From Bauldia litoralis (lineage in GTDB: Bacteria > Pseudomonadota > Alphaproteobacteria > Rhizobiales > Kaistiaceae), in contig CAMCWB010000015.1 of assembly GCA_945882315.1 (NCBI GenBank), positions 1 to 62,931 of the forward strand: 62,931 bases of DNA. Direction: 5' to 3'. A program made the translations under genes and the position numbers. This document shows, one piece after another, positions 31,702 to 40,012 of this stretch. The notes beneath the pieces are model-generated. The model had not been told where the DNA came from. It made no database searches and saw only the letters and a program-made list of their open reading frames with translations. Position 1 is the first letter of the stretch, and every line of letters begins with the position of its first letter.

Positions 31702-31794
31702 CGTAGGGTGGGCAAAGCTGCGAAGCAGCGTGCCCACGTCGTTGCATCAAGAAAGCACGCGTGGGCACGGCCCTCGGCCTTTGCCCGCCCTACG
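31702..31794. repeat. Nested palindromic intergenic element
   Basis: The gap between convergent recQ and hrpB is filled by two nested inverted repeats. The outer arms are CGTAGGGTGGGCAAAG at 31702-31717 and CTTTGCCCGCCCTACG at 31779-31794 (one mismatch). The inner arms are CGTGCCCACG at 31729-31738 and CGTGGGCACG at 31760-31769. It resembles the GTAGGGTGGGCAAAG palindromes dispersed in many bacterial genomes and could act as a bidirectional terminator. Confidence 0.85.
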
Positions 31795-31796
31795 AA

Positions 31797-34247
31797 TCAG
31801 GTTCCGCGCGGCTTGGCGCGTGCCGTCGCCTGGGCGGCTTGCGGATCGGCCGGCCAGAAATGGCGCGGATAGCGGCCCTTCAGATCCTTGGCGACCTCCT
31901 TCCAACTGCCGCGCCAGAAGCCCGGCAGGTCGCGCGTCGTCTGGATCGGGCGATGCGCCGGCGAGAGCAGGACCAGCAGCAAGGGCACCTTGCCGCCGGC
32001 GATGCTCGGATGCCGGTCGAGACCGAACAATTCCTGCACCCGCACCTCCAATGCCGGGCCGTTCTCGGCCTCATAGTCGATCGGCAGGCGCGAGCCCGAG
32101 GGCGCGTCGAAATGGCTGGGCAGCAGCCGCTCCATCTCCTGCCGCTTCGCCCAGGGCAGCAGCGGCTCGAGAGCATTGCCGAGATCGTCCGCAGTGATCT
32201 CGCGGAGCGCGGTGCGGCCATGGATATGCGGCGCCAGCCAGGAAACGGCGTCGACAGCCAGCGCGTCGTCGCCAAGGTCTGGCCAGGCCTCGCCGAGCAT
32301 CCGGCGGAGATAGGTGACGCGGGCGCGCAACGCCTTCTGCTCCCTGCTCCAGGGCAGCGCGCCGATGGCGGTGTCGGCGATGCCTGCGGCCAGCAGTTCC
32401 GCCGCCGCGGCGGGATCGTCGATCGACACGGGCGTCTCGTCGAGGCGCAGCGCGTCGAGGCGGCGGACGCGCCGGGCCCGCACGCTTTGCGTCGCCTTGT
32501 CGAAACTCAGCGTGGTCTCTTCGCGGATGCGGTGGCCGAACAATTCCTCGATCGTGGCGCGGTCGATCGATGCTGCGGCACGGATGCGGCCGGTCGCGGC
32601 GGCGCCGGTGACATCGGTCACCACCAGAAACGGCGAGGCCGACAAGGCCTCGGTCGCGTCGAGGCTTGCGGCGCGGCCATTCGCCAGGCGGAAGCGGCCG
32701 CGCGCGCCGGCGGCCTGCGCGACGCGATCGGGCCAGGCGCGGGCGAGATGGCGGCCGGCGTCGCCGTCTTTTCCCCTGGCGCCTCCGACAAGCCCGGCCC
32801 AGCGCCGGGCAAGGCCGCGCGCCTCGTCGGCCCGTTTCGAGCGATCGCCGCGGAAGCGGTCGAGGCGTTGTGCGAGGTCGGTGCCGTCGCCGCCAAGACC
32901 GCGCTCGCCGACCAGCACCGCTAGCTCGGCCGCGATCACCGCCTCGCCCTCGCCGGCGGCGCGATGGATCATATGCGCCAGCCGCGGATGCAGCGGCAGG
33001 CGGGCCAGCGCCCTGCCCTCCGGCGTCACGCGTCCCTCGGCGTCGAGGGCTTCGAGGCCCTGCAGGAGGGTCACCGCCTCGGTCCAGGCCGGCCGTGGCG
33101 GCGGGTCGAGGAAGCGGAGCGCAGCCGGATCGGTGACGCCCCAGCCGGCAAGGTCAAGAACGAGGCCGGCGAGATCGGCCTCCAGCATTTCGGGCCGGTC
33201 GAACGGTTCGAGCGCCGCCGTCTGCCCCCTCGCCCATAACCGGTAGCAGATTCCCGGCTCCGTGCGGCCGGCGCGGCCCTGGCGCTGGTCGGCGCCGGCG
33301 CGCGAGACGCGGCGGGTCTCCAGCACGGTCAGGCCGGTCGCCGGCTCATAGGCGGGGGCACGACGGAAACCAGAATCGATCACGATGCGGACACCCTCGA
33401 TGGTCAGCGAGGTCTCGGCGATCGAGGTCGCCAGCACGACCTTGCGGCGTCCGGCCGGCGCCGGCGCGACAGCAAAATCCTGCTCTTCCGGCGAAAGCCG
33501 GCCGTAGAGCGGCGCGATATCGGCATTCTGTGGCAGCCGTCCCTGCAATCGTTCCGCGACGCGCCAGATCTCGGCCTCGCCGGGCAGGAAGACGAGGGCC
33601 GAGCCCGCATGCGCCTTCAACGCCGCGGCGACGGCAGCGGCGGCCTGGTCCTCCAGCCGCAGGGCCGGATCGCGGTCGAGATAGACCGTCTCGACCGGAA
33701 AGGCGCGGCCGGCGCTTTCTACGAGGCGCGCGTCGTCGAGGAGGCGCGCGACGCGGGCGCCGTCGATGGTCGCCGACATGACGAGAATGCGGAGATCGTC
33801 GCGGAGCGCGCCGGCATCGATCGCCAGCGCGAGACCGAGATCGGCGTCGAGGCTGCGCTCGTGGAATTCGTCGAAGATCACCGCGGCGACGCCGGCAAGC
33901 TCGGGATCGTCGAGGATCATCCGGGTGAAGACGCCCTCGGTAACGATTTCGATCCGCGTCCGCGCCGAAACCTTCGCATCGAGGCGGACGCGGTAGCCGA
34001 CGGTCTCGCCCACCGCCTCGCCCAGAGTCTGCGCCATGCGCCGTGCGGCGGCACGCACCGCGAGCCGCCGCGGCTCGAGCATGACGATGCGGCCGTTGCC
34101 GCGCCAGGCGGCATCGAGGAGCGCCAGCGGCACGCGCGTCGTCTTGCCGGCGCCGGGCGGCGCCACGAGCACGGCATGACGACCGGCCGCAAGGGCGGCC
34201 TTCAGCGCGGGCAGGGCGTCGTCGATCGGCAGCGGCGCGGCGTTCAT
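31797..34247 (-). CDS. hrpB: ATP-dependent helicase HrpB
   Basis: An 816-residue DEAH-box-type helicase: motif I APPGAGKTTRVPLALL, motif II FDEFHERSLDADLGLA, motif III MSATIDG, motif VI RQGRAGRTEPG, followed by an HA2-like region and a C-terminal HrpB domain ending in a PSHFDAPSG and TRDLPGFW region. HrpB is a widespread RNA-helicase-type protein of unclear function. Full length with start ATG 34247. Confidence 0.93.
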   Translation of the reverse strand: MNAAPLPIDDALPALKAALAAGRHAVLVAPPGAGKTTRVPLALLDAAWRGNGRIVMLEPRRLAVRAAARRMAQTLGEAVGETVGYRVRLDAKVSARTRIEIVTEGVFTRMILDDPELAGVAAVIFDEFHERSLDADLGLALAIDAGALRDDLRILVMSATIDGARVARLLDDARLVESAGRAFPVETVYLDRDPALRLEDQAAAAVAAALKAHAGSALVFLPGEAEIWRVAERLQGRLPQNADIAPLYGRLSPEEQDFAVAPAPAGRRKVVLATSIAETSLTIEGVRIVIDSGFRRAPAYEPATGLTVLETRRVSRAGADQRQGRAGRTEPGICYRLWARGQTAALEPFDRPEMLEADLAGLVLDLAGWGVTDPAALRFLDPPPRPAWTEAVTLLQGLEALDAEGRVTPEGRALARLPLHPRLAHMIHRAAGEGEAVIAAELAVLVGERGLGGDGTDLAQRLDRFRGDRSKRADEARGLARRWAGLVGGARGKDGDAGRHLARAWPDRVAQAAGARGRFRLANGRAASLDATEALSASPFLVVTDVTGAAATGRIRAAASIDRATIEELFGHRIREETTLSFDKATQSVRARRVRRLDALRLDETPVSIDDPAAAAELLAAGIADTAIGALPWSREQKALRARVTYLRRMLGEAWPDLGDDALAVDAVSWLAPHIHGRTALREITADDLGNALEPLLPWAKRQEMERLLPSHFDAPSGSRLPIDYEAENGPALEVRVQELFGLDRHPSIAGGKVPLLLVLLSPAHRPIQTTRDLPGFWRGSWKEVAKDLKGRYPRHFWPADPQAAQATARAKPRGT

Positions 34248-34321
34248 GCGCCTAGATAGCCGCCGCTACACGCCGCGGGAAGCGGCGAAACCTGTAGCCT
34301 ATCCGTGGGCAGCCGGGCGGA

Positions 34322-35005
34322 TCACATCTCGGCCCATTGCCGGAGGAGGTTGTGATAGACGCCGGTGAGGCCGACGACGCCGTGATTGTCGTCGGGCAGA
34401 TGCCGGCGCGTCTCCATGATGGCGCGGTCGAGATCGTAGAGAAGCCGGCGCTGGCCGTCGTCGCGGATCATCGACTGCGTCCAGAAGAAGGAGGCCCAGC
34501 GGCTGCCGCGGCTGATCGGCGTCACCGCATGCAGGCTGGTCGCCGGATAGACCACCATGCTGCCGGCCGCGAGCTTCACCTTCTGCGACCCGTAGGTATC
34601 CTCGACGACCAGCTCGCCGCCGTCATATTCGGACGGATCGCTGAGGAAGAGCGTCGACGAGACGTCGGTGCGGATGCGGATGCCGGCCTCGGGGACGTGG
34701 CGGATGGCGCTGTCGACATGCGCGCCGAAGGTCATGCCGGCATCGTAACGGTTGAACATCGGCGGCAGGACGCGGAGCGGCAGGACGGCGGAATTGAAGG
34801 CCGGATTGCGGCCGAGGGCGCGCAGCACAAGGCCGCCGATCTCCTTGGCGACCGGCGCGTCCTGCGGAATCTGTAGGTTGAGCTTGACGGTCGCCGCCTG
34901 CTCGCCGGCCGTGACGCGCCCGTCGACCCAGGCCGTGGCTTCCAGCGCCTGCCGAGCTTGCCGCACTTCGTCGGCGGTCAGGACATTGTCGATGGCGATG
35001 AGCAT
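34322..35005 (-). CDS. PKHD-type Fe(II)/2-oxoglutarate dioxygenase, PiuC/YbiX-like
   Basis: A 227-residue dioxygenase with the double-stranded beta-helix iron ligands HVD (in FGAHVDSAI) and the distal His in [13 protein letters not shown], where the Arg binds 2-oxoglutarate. The ATG at 35005 is preferred over a TTG four codons upstream. PiuC-type proteins are encoded next to TonB-dependent siderophore receptors, and here the receptor is 74 bp upstream on the same strand, so a role in the iron-starvation response is likely; the substrate is unknown. Confidence 0.88.
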   Translation of the reverse strand: MLIAIDNVLTADEVRQARQALEATAWVDGRVTAGEQAATVKLNLQIPQDAPVAKEIGGLVLRALGRNPAFNSAVLPLRVLPPMFNRYDAGMTFGAHVDSAIRHVPEAGIRIRTDVSSTLFLSDPSEYDGGELVVEDTYGSQKVKLAAGSMVVYPATSLHAVTPISRGSRWASFFWTQSMIRDDGQRRLLYDLDRAIMETRRHLPDDNHGVVGLTGVYHNLLRQWAEM

Positions 35006-35023
35006 GGCGGCTCTCAAGAAAAC

Positions 35024-35060
35024 GGGGCGGGAGGAAAGCCTTGCGGCATCCTCCCGCCCC
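35024..35060 (-). terminator. Hairpin between the TonB receptor and the PiuC-like gene
   Basis: A perfect 12-bp inverted repeat (35024-35035 and 35049-35060, arms GGGGCGGGAGGA/TCCTCCCGCCCC) with a 13-nt loop. On the minus strand it is followed by GTTTTC. It could be an attenuating terminator that lowers expression of the PiuC-like gene relative to the receptor. Confidence 0.65.
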
Positions 35061-35079
35061 TGGGGTGGTCAGTCGTTGA

Positions 35080-37646
35080 TCAGAATTCCGCGCCGAGCGT
35101 CAGCGTGAAGGTCCGTCCCGAGGCCGGCACGACGCGGTTGCCCCAGACGCCGGAGTAGTTCAGCTCGTCGGTGACGTTGTAGGCGTTGACCGCGACCCGG
35201 TACTTCCCGGGCCCGTATTCCCACGCGTAGGAGCCCATGAGATCGATCGAGAAGGTCTCCGGCACCCACGACGTGTTGGCGCTGCTCGTGTAGACGCCGT
35301 CGCGGTAGGTGATGCCGCCGCCGACCAGCAGGATGCCCGGGAGCTGCTGCAGGTGCTCCGACAGATTGTAGGTCGTCCACAGGCTCGCCGCATGTTCCGG
35401 CGCATTGGCGATGTGGTTGCCGACATTCTCGTGAGCGTCGTCGCCATTGACCGAGCGGACCTCGCTATCGAGATAGGCATAGGCCGCCGAGAAGGACCAG
35501 GCGTTCGTGATCAGGCCGCTGATGCCGAGCTCGATACCGCGGACACGCTGCTCCTCGCCGGTGAGCGTCACGTCGCCGGTGACCGGATCGGTCTGACGGG
35601 CATTGTTCTTGTCGATCTGGAAAATCGCGCCGGAAAGACCGAGGCGACCATCCAGCACGCTGAACTTGCCGCCGAGCTCCCAGCTCTCGTTCTCTTCAGG
35701 CTCCAGATCGGCGGAACCCAAGGTGGCGTTGGCGTTGGTCGGGAACTGGCCGGGGACCGAGGCCGACGTCGCCCAGGAGAGATAGTAGGTCTGCTCCGGC
35801 GTCGGCTCCCAGATCAGGCTGGCCTTCGGCGCGAAGAAATCGGTCTGCTGGTCGTAATGCGACCAGACGGGATCGGTCTCTCCCGACGGGATGGCGAAGG
35901 TGTCGTAGGAAACGTCGAAATAATCCCAGCGGACGCCGGCAAGCACCGACCACTGGTCGTTGAACCAGACCCGGTCGCTGGCGAAGACGCCGACATTGGC
36001 CGAGGTGCTCTTCTTCAGGTCGTTCGGGTTGCGGTCGACATAGTAACCCGCCGCGTCGAAGTCCGGATCGAGCAGGCTCTGCGTGCCTTTCGAGCCGTTC
36101 GGCAGGCCGGTTACCGAATCGTAGAGCGAGTTCCTGATGCGGTCGTCGTCCTGGTAGAGGAAGTCGATGCCGGCGACCAGTTCATGGCGAAGGAAGCCGG
36201 TGTGGAAATCGGCCTTGCCGCTCAGGATGTTCTGGAAGCCCCAGGATTCCTGGTAGTAGCCGGGATTGCCGCCGCCGAAGGTGATGTTCGGCGAGCCGCC
36301 ATTCAGGAAGGAACCCGTGCAGCTCGAGCCGTAGGGCGTCGCATTGCCATAGGTTCCGGGGCTGCTCGTGCTCTCCGTGCTGTAGGTCGCACCACCGCAG
36401 CTCGGAACCGACGTAGCAAAATCGCGACCTAATAGGCGAGGCGGGTATCGTTGTTCACCGTCAGCCAGTCGGTCAACTCGGTCTGGAACTTCGAGGTCAG
36501 GCTATGGACGTTGCCGATGTCCTTATCGATCTCCTTTCCGTAGAAAGTAGAGCGGTCGAGCCCGAACTCCGTCGCCGGCTGGCCCAGCGAGCCATGTTGC
36601 GAGATGTGATCGGCGGCAGCACCGGCCCACTCGGCGTAGTTCCGATCCGGATCTGACGAGGAGTAATAGGGATTGTCGGGATTTGCGTTGCTCGGAAGGT
36701 CGCCGGTCGTGCCCGCACCAGGCGTGAGGATCGGGATGCCGTAGTCGGGCATGCGATCGTAATGCTGGTGGAAATAGCTGAGGTTCCAGGTCGTGTCGGT
36801 GCCGATGCCGGTCGCGACGTCGACGAGGGCGCCGTAGCGATCGTTGAAGGTATGATCGCGATCGGCGATGTCCTGAAGATTGCCCATGATGACGGCGCGG
36901 ACAGCGCTGGTATCACCAAGCTGCTTGTTGATGTCGATGACGCCGCGCGTCTGCGGATCGGTGCCGAAGATCGACTCGAAATGATAGGCGTCGCCGAGAT
37001 GCGCCTTCTTGACCTCGGTGTTGATGGCGCCGCCAGTGGTGCCGACGCCGAAGGTCTCCGATGACGGGCCCTTGAAGACCTGGACGCCCTCATAGAGGAA
37101 GCTGTCGCGCACATAGACGCCGAAATCGCGCAGGCCGTCCTGGTAGATGTCGCCCTTGGCCTCGAAGCCGCGAATCGAGAACTGGTCGCCATTCATGCCG
37201 CCGCCGCCTTCGCCGATGCGGACGGTGACGCCGGGAACGTTGCGGAGCGCCTGGTCGAGCGTCGTGACGCCCTGCTCCTCGAGGACCTTCTTCGGGATCA
37301 CGTTGATGATCTGCGGCGTGCCCTGGACATCGCCGGACAGGCGGCCGGTGCCGGTCGTAGCATTCAGCGTGTTGGCGGGATTGCCGGTGTCGCCCGTGCC
37401 GGGGCCGACATCGACGGCGACCGGCTGGCCGGCGCCCTCGCCGCCGTCGGTCGACTGGGCCGCAGGCGCCGGAGCGGGAGCGGGCGGCTGTTCCTCGCCT
37501 TCGAGCGGAATCGGTTGGAGGGTGGTCGTCTGCGCCAATGCCTGATCGTAGCTGAGCAGGCCAAGCCCGGCCGTCAGGCCCGCCAAGAGCGCGTTCTGCG
37601 ACACGCCCGTCCGAAGTCCGCCGTTATCAGTCACCCCAACCCCCAA
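35080..37646 (-). pseudogene. TonB-dependent siderophore receptor with a single-base deletion
   Basis: An outer-membrane catecholate-type receptor, about 855 residues if intact. The signal peptide ends near ALAQT. The plug domain has TGRLSGDVQGTPQIINVIP, VTTLDQALRNVPGV and FSIRGFEAKGDIYQDGLRD; a 22-strand barrel follows, ending TLTLGAEF. The frame from the start closes at TAG 36431-36429 after NNDTRLAY. Shifting one base there gives GRDFATSVPS and an open frame to 35080, so one base is missing near 36427 (expected TAT TAC GGT). The start is TTG 37646 or GTG 37634. Either a recently inactivated receptor or an assembly/sequencing error; the rest is well conserved. Confidence 0.88.
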
Positions 37647-38158
37647 ATTCCGATTTTCAAAAACTTTGCGCAGCAGTAATCACAAGAGTCTGTTCTAGAG
37701 TCAATAAAGATAAAACGGAATTATTCTAGATCATCCTAGTTGAGAACTCGTATAATCAACAAGTAATCCTATTAATAACGCTTCTAAAGTATAGTACTAA
37801 TCACAAATGATCCTTCCTCTGAAAAATACTTCTCCAATTTTTTGGCATGATCCTTTTTGGGCTTGGCGATGGACGCAGAAATAAATTGCCGCCACCATCC
37901 AGACGCAATCTTTACAAGCCGCCGGCTTTTCCTGATCGCAACAAAAAATTCGGGGCCGAAGCGGTCACGCAATTATGAATCTGGCCGGACGCCGCCCTGC
38001 CGGTGACAGACGAAGACGCGGGGCGGGCACGGCAGGCGTGGTTTATTCCGGCCTGCAACACTCGGTCACAAAATCACGAGGCGGCAGCGGCGCTCGACGC
38101 AGTCTCCGATGTCGACTATCTCACCCGGCCGGCACCTTTCCGGCCCGGACCCGTCAGC
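37647..38158. other. AT-rich intergenic region between the receptor and a flavoprotein gene
   Basis: A 512-bp gap, very AT-rich for this genome at 37650-37970, holding the divergent promoters of the receptor and the FMN enzyme. An open frame at 37784-37972 (62 codons, TTG start) has no recognisable domain and no ribosome site, and I do not call it a gene. A candidate iron box is listed separately. Confidence 0.5.
37713..37733 (-). promoter_or_regulatory. Candidate iron-responsive (Irr/ICE-like) site
   Basis: The minus strand here reads CTAGAATAATTCCG, close to the rhizobial Irr box TTTAGAA-N3-TTCTAAA. A second CTCTAGAAC element lies nearby at about 37692-37701. Position upstream of a siderophore receptor supports it; binding is not shown. 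Confidence 0.35.
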
Positions 38159-39250
38159 ATGGCCGATCAGTCCCCGATCCCGTCCGACATCGTCGCGCTT
38201 GCCGATTACGAGCGCGCTGCCGCGACGCGGCTCGACGCGGCCGCCTGGGCCTATCTCGCCGGCGGCGCCGCGGACGGGCTGACGCTGCGCCGCAATCGCG
38301 AGGCCTTCGATGCGATCCGGCTGCAGCCGCGCGTACTGTGGGACATGGCCGGGGCCTCGACGCGCACAGAGCTTCTCGGCACGGCGCTGGCGCATCCGAT
38401 CCTGCTCGCGCCGATTGCCTCGCACCGGCTCTTCCATCCGGATGGCGAGCGGGCCGTGGCCGTCGCTGCCGGCGCGACCGGGACGGGCATGGTCGTCAGC
38501 ACCGAAGCGACGACCAGCCTCGAGGATATCCCGGCGCTCGCCAAGGCGCCGTTCTGGTTCCAACTCTACATGCAGGCCGACCGCGGCTTCACGCAGTCGC
38601 TCGTGGCGCGGGCCGAGGCGGCCGGCTATGGCGCGATCGTCGTCACGGTCGATGCGCCGGTGAGCCTGCGCAATGAAGAGCAGCGGATCGGCTTCCGCCT
38701 GCCGGCCGGACTCGAGCCTGTGAACCTGCGTGGCATGCCGAGCCGGCCGGCGATACAGGCCGGGCCGACCGAAAGCCCCGTCTTCCGCGGGCTGCTCGAC
38801 GGCGCGCCGGGCTGGGCCGATCTCGAATGGCTTTGCGCCGTGACGCAATTGCCGGTCCTCGCCAAGGGTATATTGGGCGCCAACGACGCCGAGCGCGCCG
38901 TCGCTGCCGGCGTCGCGGGCATCGTCGTCTCCAATCATGGTGGCCGCGCCCTCGATGGCGCTCCGGCGACGATCGAGGCGCTGCCGGCGATCGCGGAGCG
39001 GATAAAGGGGCGCGTGCCGCTGCTTCTCGACGGCGGCATAAGGCGCGGGACGGACGTGGTGAAGGCGCTGGCGCTCGGCGCCTCGGCGGTGCTGCTCGGC
39101 CGGCCCTATGTGATGGCGCTCGCCGTCGGCGGGGTTGCCGGCGTGGCGCATGCGCTGACCATAATCAGGACCGAGCTCGAAGTGGCGATGACGCTCACCG
39201 GCTGCGCCTCGATCGAAGAGATCGACGAGTCGGTAATCTGGCGGGCGTGA
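38159..39250 (+). CDS. FMN-dependent alpha-hydroxy-acid oxidase/dehydrogenase
   Basis: A 363-residue TIM-barrel flavoenzyme of the lactate/glycolate oxidase family. Visible are ILLAPIASHRLFHPDGE, the STEATTS flavin loop, the QLYMQADR and VTVDAPV segments, and the catalytic region VSNHGGRALDGAPATIEALP with the substrate-binding His and Arg, followed by DGGIRRGTDVVKALALGA. It would oxidise an L-2-hydroxy acid to a keto acid. The ATG at 38159 is preferred; the frame is open to 38003. It lies between the receptor and entA, convergent with entA, so a link to the siderophore locus is possible but unproven. Confidence 0.9.
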   Translation: MADQSPIPSDIVALADYERAAATRLDAAAWAYLAGGAADGLTLRRNREAFDAIRLQPRVLWDMAGASTRTELLGTALAHPILLAPIASHRLFHPDGERAVAVAAGATGTGMVVSTEATTSLEDIPALAKAPFWFQLYMQADRGFTQSLVARAEAAGYGAIVVTVDAPVSLRNEEQRIGFRLPAGLEPVNLRGMPSRPAIQAGPTESPVFRGLLDGAPGWADLEWLCAVTQLPVLAKGILGANDAERAVAAGVAGIVVSNHGGRALDGAPATIEALPAIAERIKGRVPLLLDGGIRRGTDVVKALALGASAVLLGRPYVMALAVGGVAGVAHALTIIRTELEVAMTLTGCASIEEIDESVIWRA

Positions 39251-39253
39251 TCT

Positions 39254-40012
39254 TCAGGCGCGCAGCGTGGCGCCGCCGTCGACATAGATATCCGTCATGG
39301 TGATGTGGCTCGCCTGGTCCGAGGCGAGGAAGACCACCGCATTGGCGATGTCTTCCGGCTCGCCGATCTTGCCAAGCGGAATGCCGGTGCGGTGCAGTTC
39401 GAGCGAGCCGGCGACGACGCGCTCGGCGCCGTCCGGATCCTTCAGGAAAGACTCCTGCATGCGGGTGCGCGTCGAGCCGGGCGCGACGATGTTGCAGCGT
39501 ATCCCGAATTCGGCGAGCTCGAGGCCGAGGCAGCGGGTGAACATGGTCGCCGCCGCCTTCGACGACGCATAGGCCGCCATGCCGTGGCGCGGGATGCCGG
39601 CGGCATTGGAACTGACGGTGACGATGACGCCGCGGCGGCGCGGGATCATGCGCCGGGCGACGGCGCGCGACATTGTGAAGACGCCATGCGTGTTGACCTC
39701 GAAGATTTTTCGCCAGGACTCGTCGGAGGTCTCGACCACCGACGTCGTGACGAGGATGCCGGCGACATTGACGAGGATATCGACCGGGCCCCATCCGGCC
39801 TCGACGCGCGCGACGGCGGCGTCGACCTCCTGCGGGCGGCTGACATCGACCGTCTCGGCGCGAAAGGCGGCGTCGATCAGCGAAGACGGCTCGATATCGA
39901 AGCCGGCGACGCGGGCGCCTTCCGCGATAAGCGCGCGTGCGACGGCGGCGCCAATGCCGTTGGCAGCGCCGGTGACGATCGCGATCTTTCCTTCGATACC
40001 GGTCGTCGCCAC
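39254..40012 (-). CDS. entA: 2,3-dihydro-2,3-dihydroxybenzoate dehydrogenase
   Basis: A 252-residue SDR that makes 2,3-dihydroxybenzoate in the last step of the catechol branch. It has TGAANGIGAAVA, NVAG, and the EntA-specific block SNAAGIPRHGMAAYASSKAA with the Tyr-Lys pair, then RCNIVAPGSTRTRMQ, SLELHRTGIPLGKIGEP and ITMTDIYVDGGATL, all close to E. coli EntA as remembered. GTG start at 40012. Last gene of the biosynthetic operon; its 5' end overlaps the 3' end of entF by 136 bp. Confidence 0.93.
   Translation of the reverse strand: MATTGIEGKIAIVTGAANGIGAAVARALIAEGARVAGFDIEPSSLIDAAFRAETVDVSRPQEVDAAVARVEAGWGPVDILVNVAGILVTTSVVETSDESWRKIFEVNTHGVFTMSRAVARRMIPRRRGVIVTVSSNAAGIPRHGMAAYASSKAAATMFTRCLGLELAEFGIRCNIVAPGSTRTRMQESFLKDPDGAERVVAGSLELHRTGIPLGKIGEPEDIANAVVFLASDQASHITMTDIYVDGGATLRA

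Noticed and set aside
31702-31794. CRISPR-like repeat array
   Set aside because: Only two nested inverted pairs, no regularly spaced direct repeats, no cas genes.
37784-37972. 62-codon minus-strand frame in the AT-rich gap beside the receptor
   Set aside because: TTG start, no ribosome site, no recognisable motif; composition fits non-coding promoter DNA.
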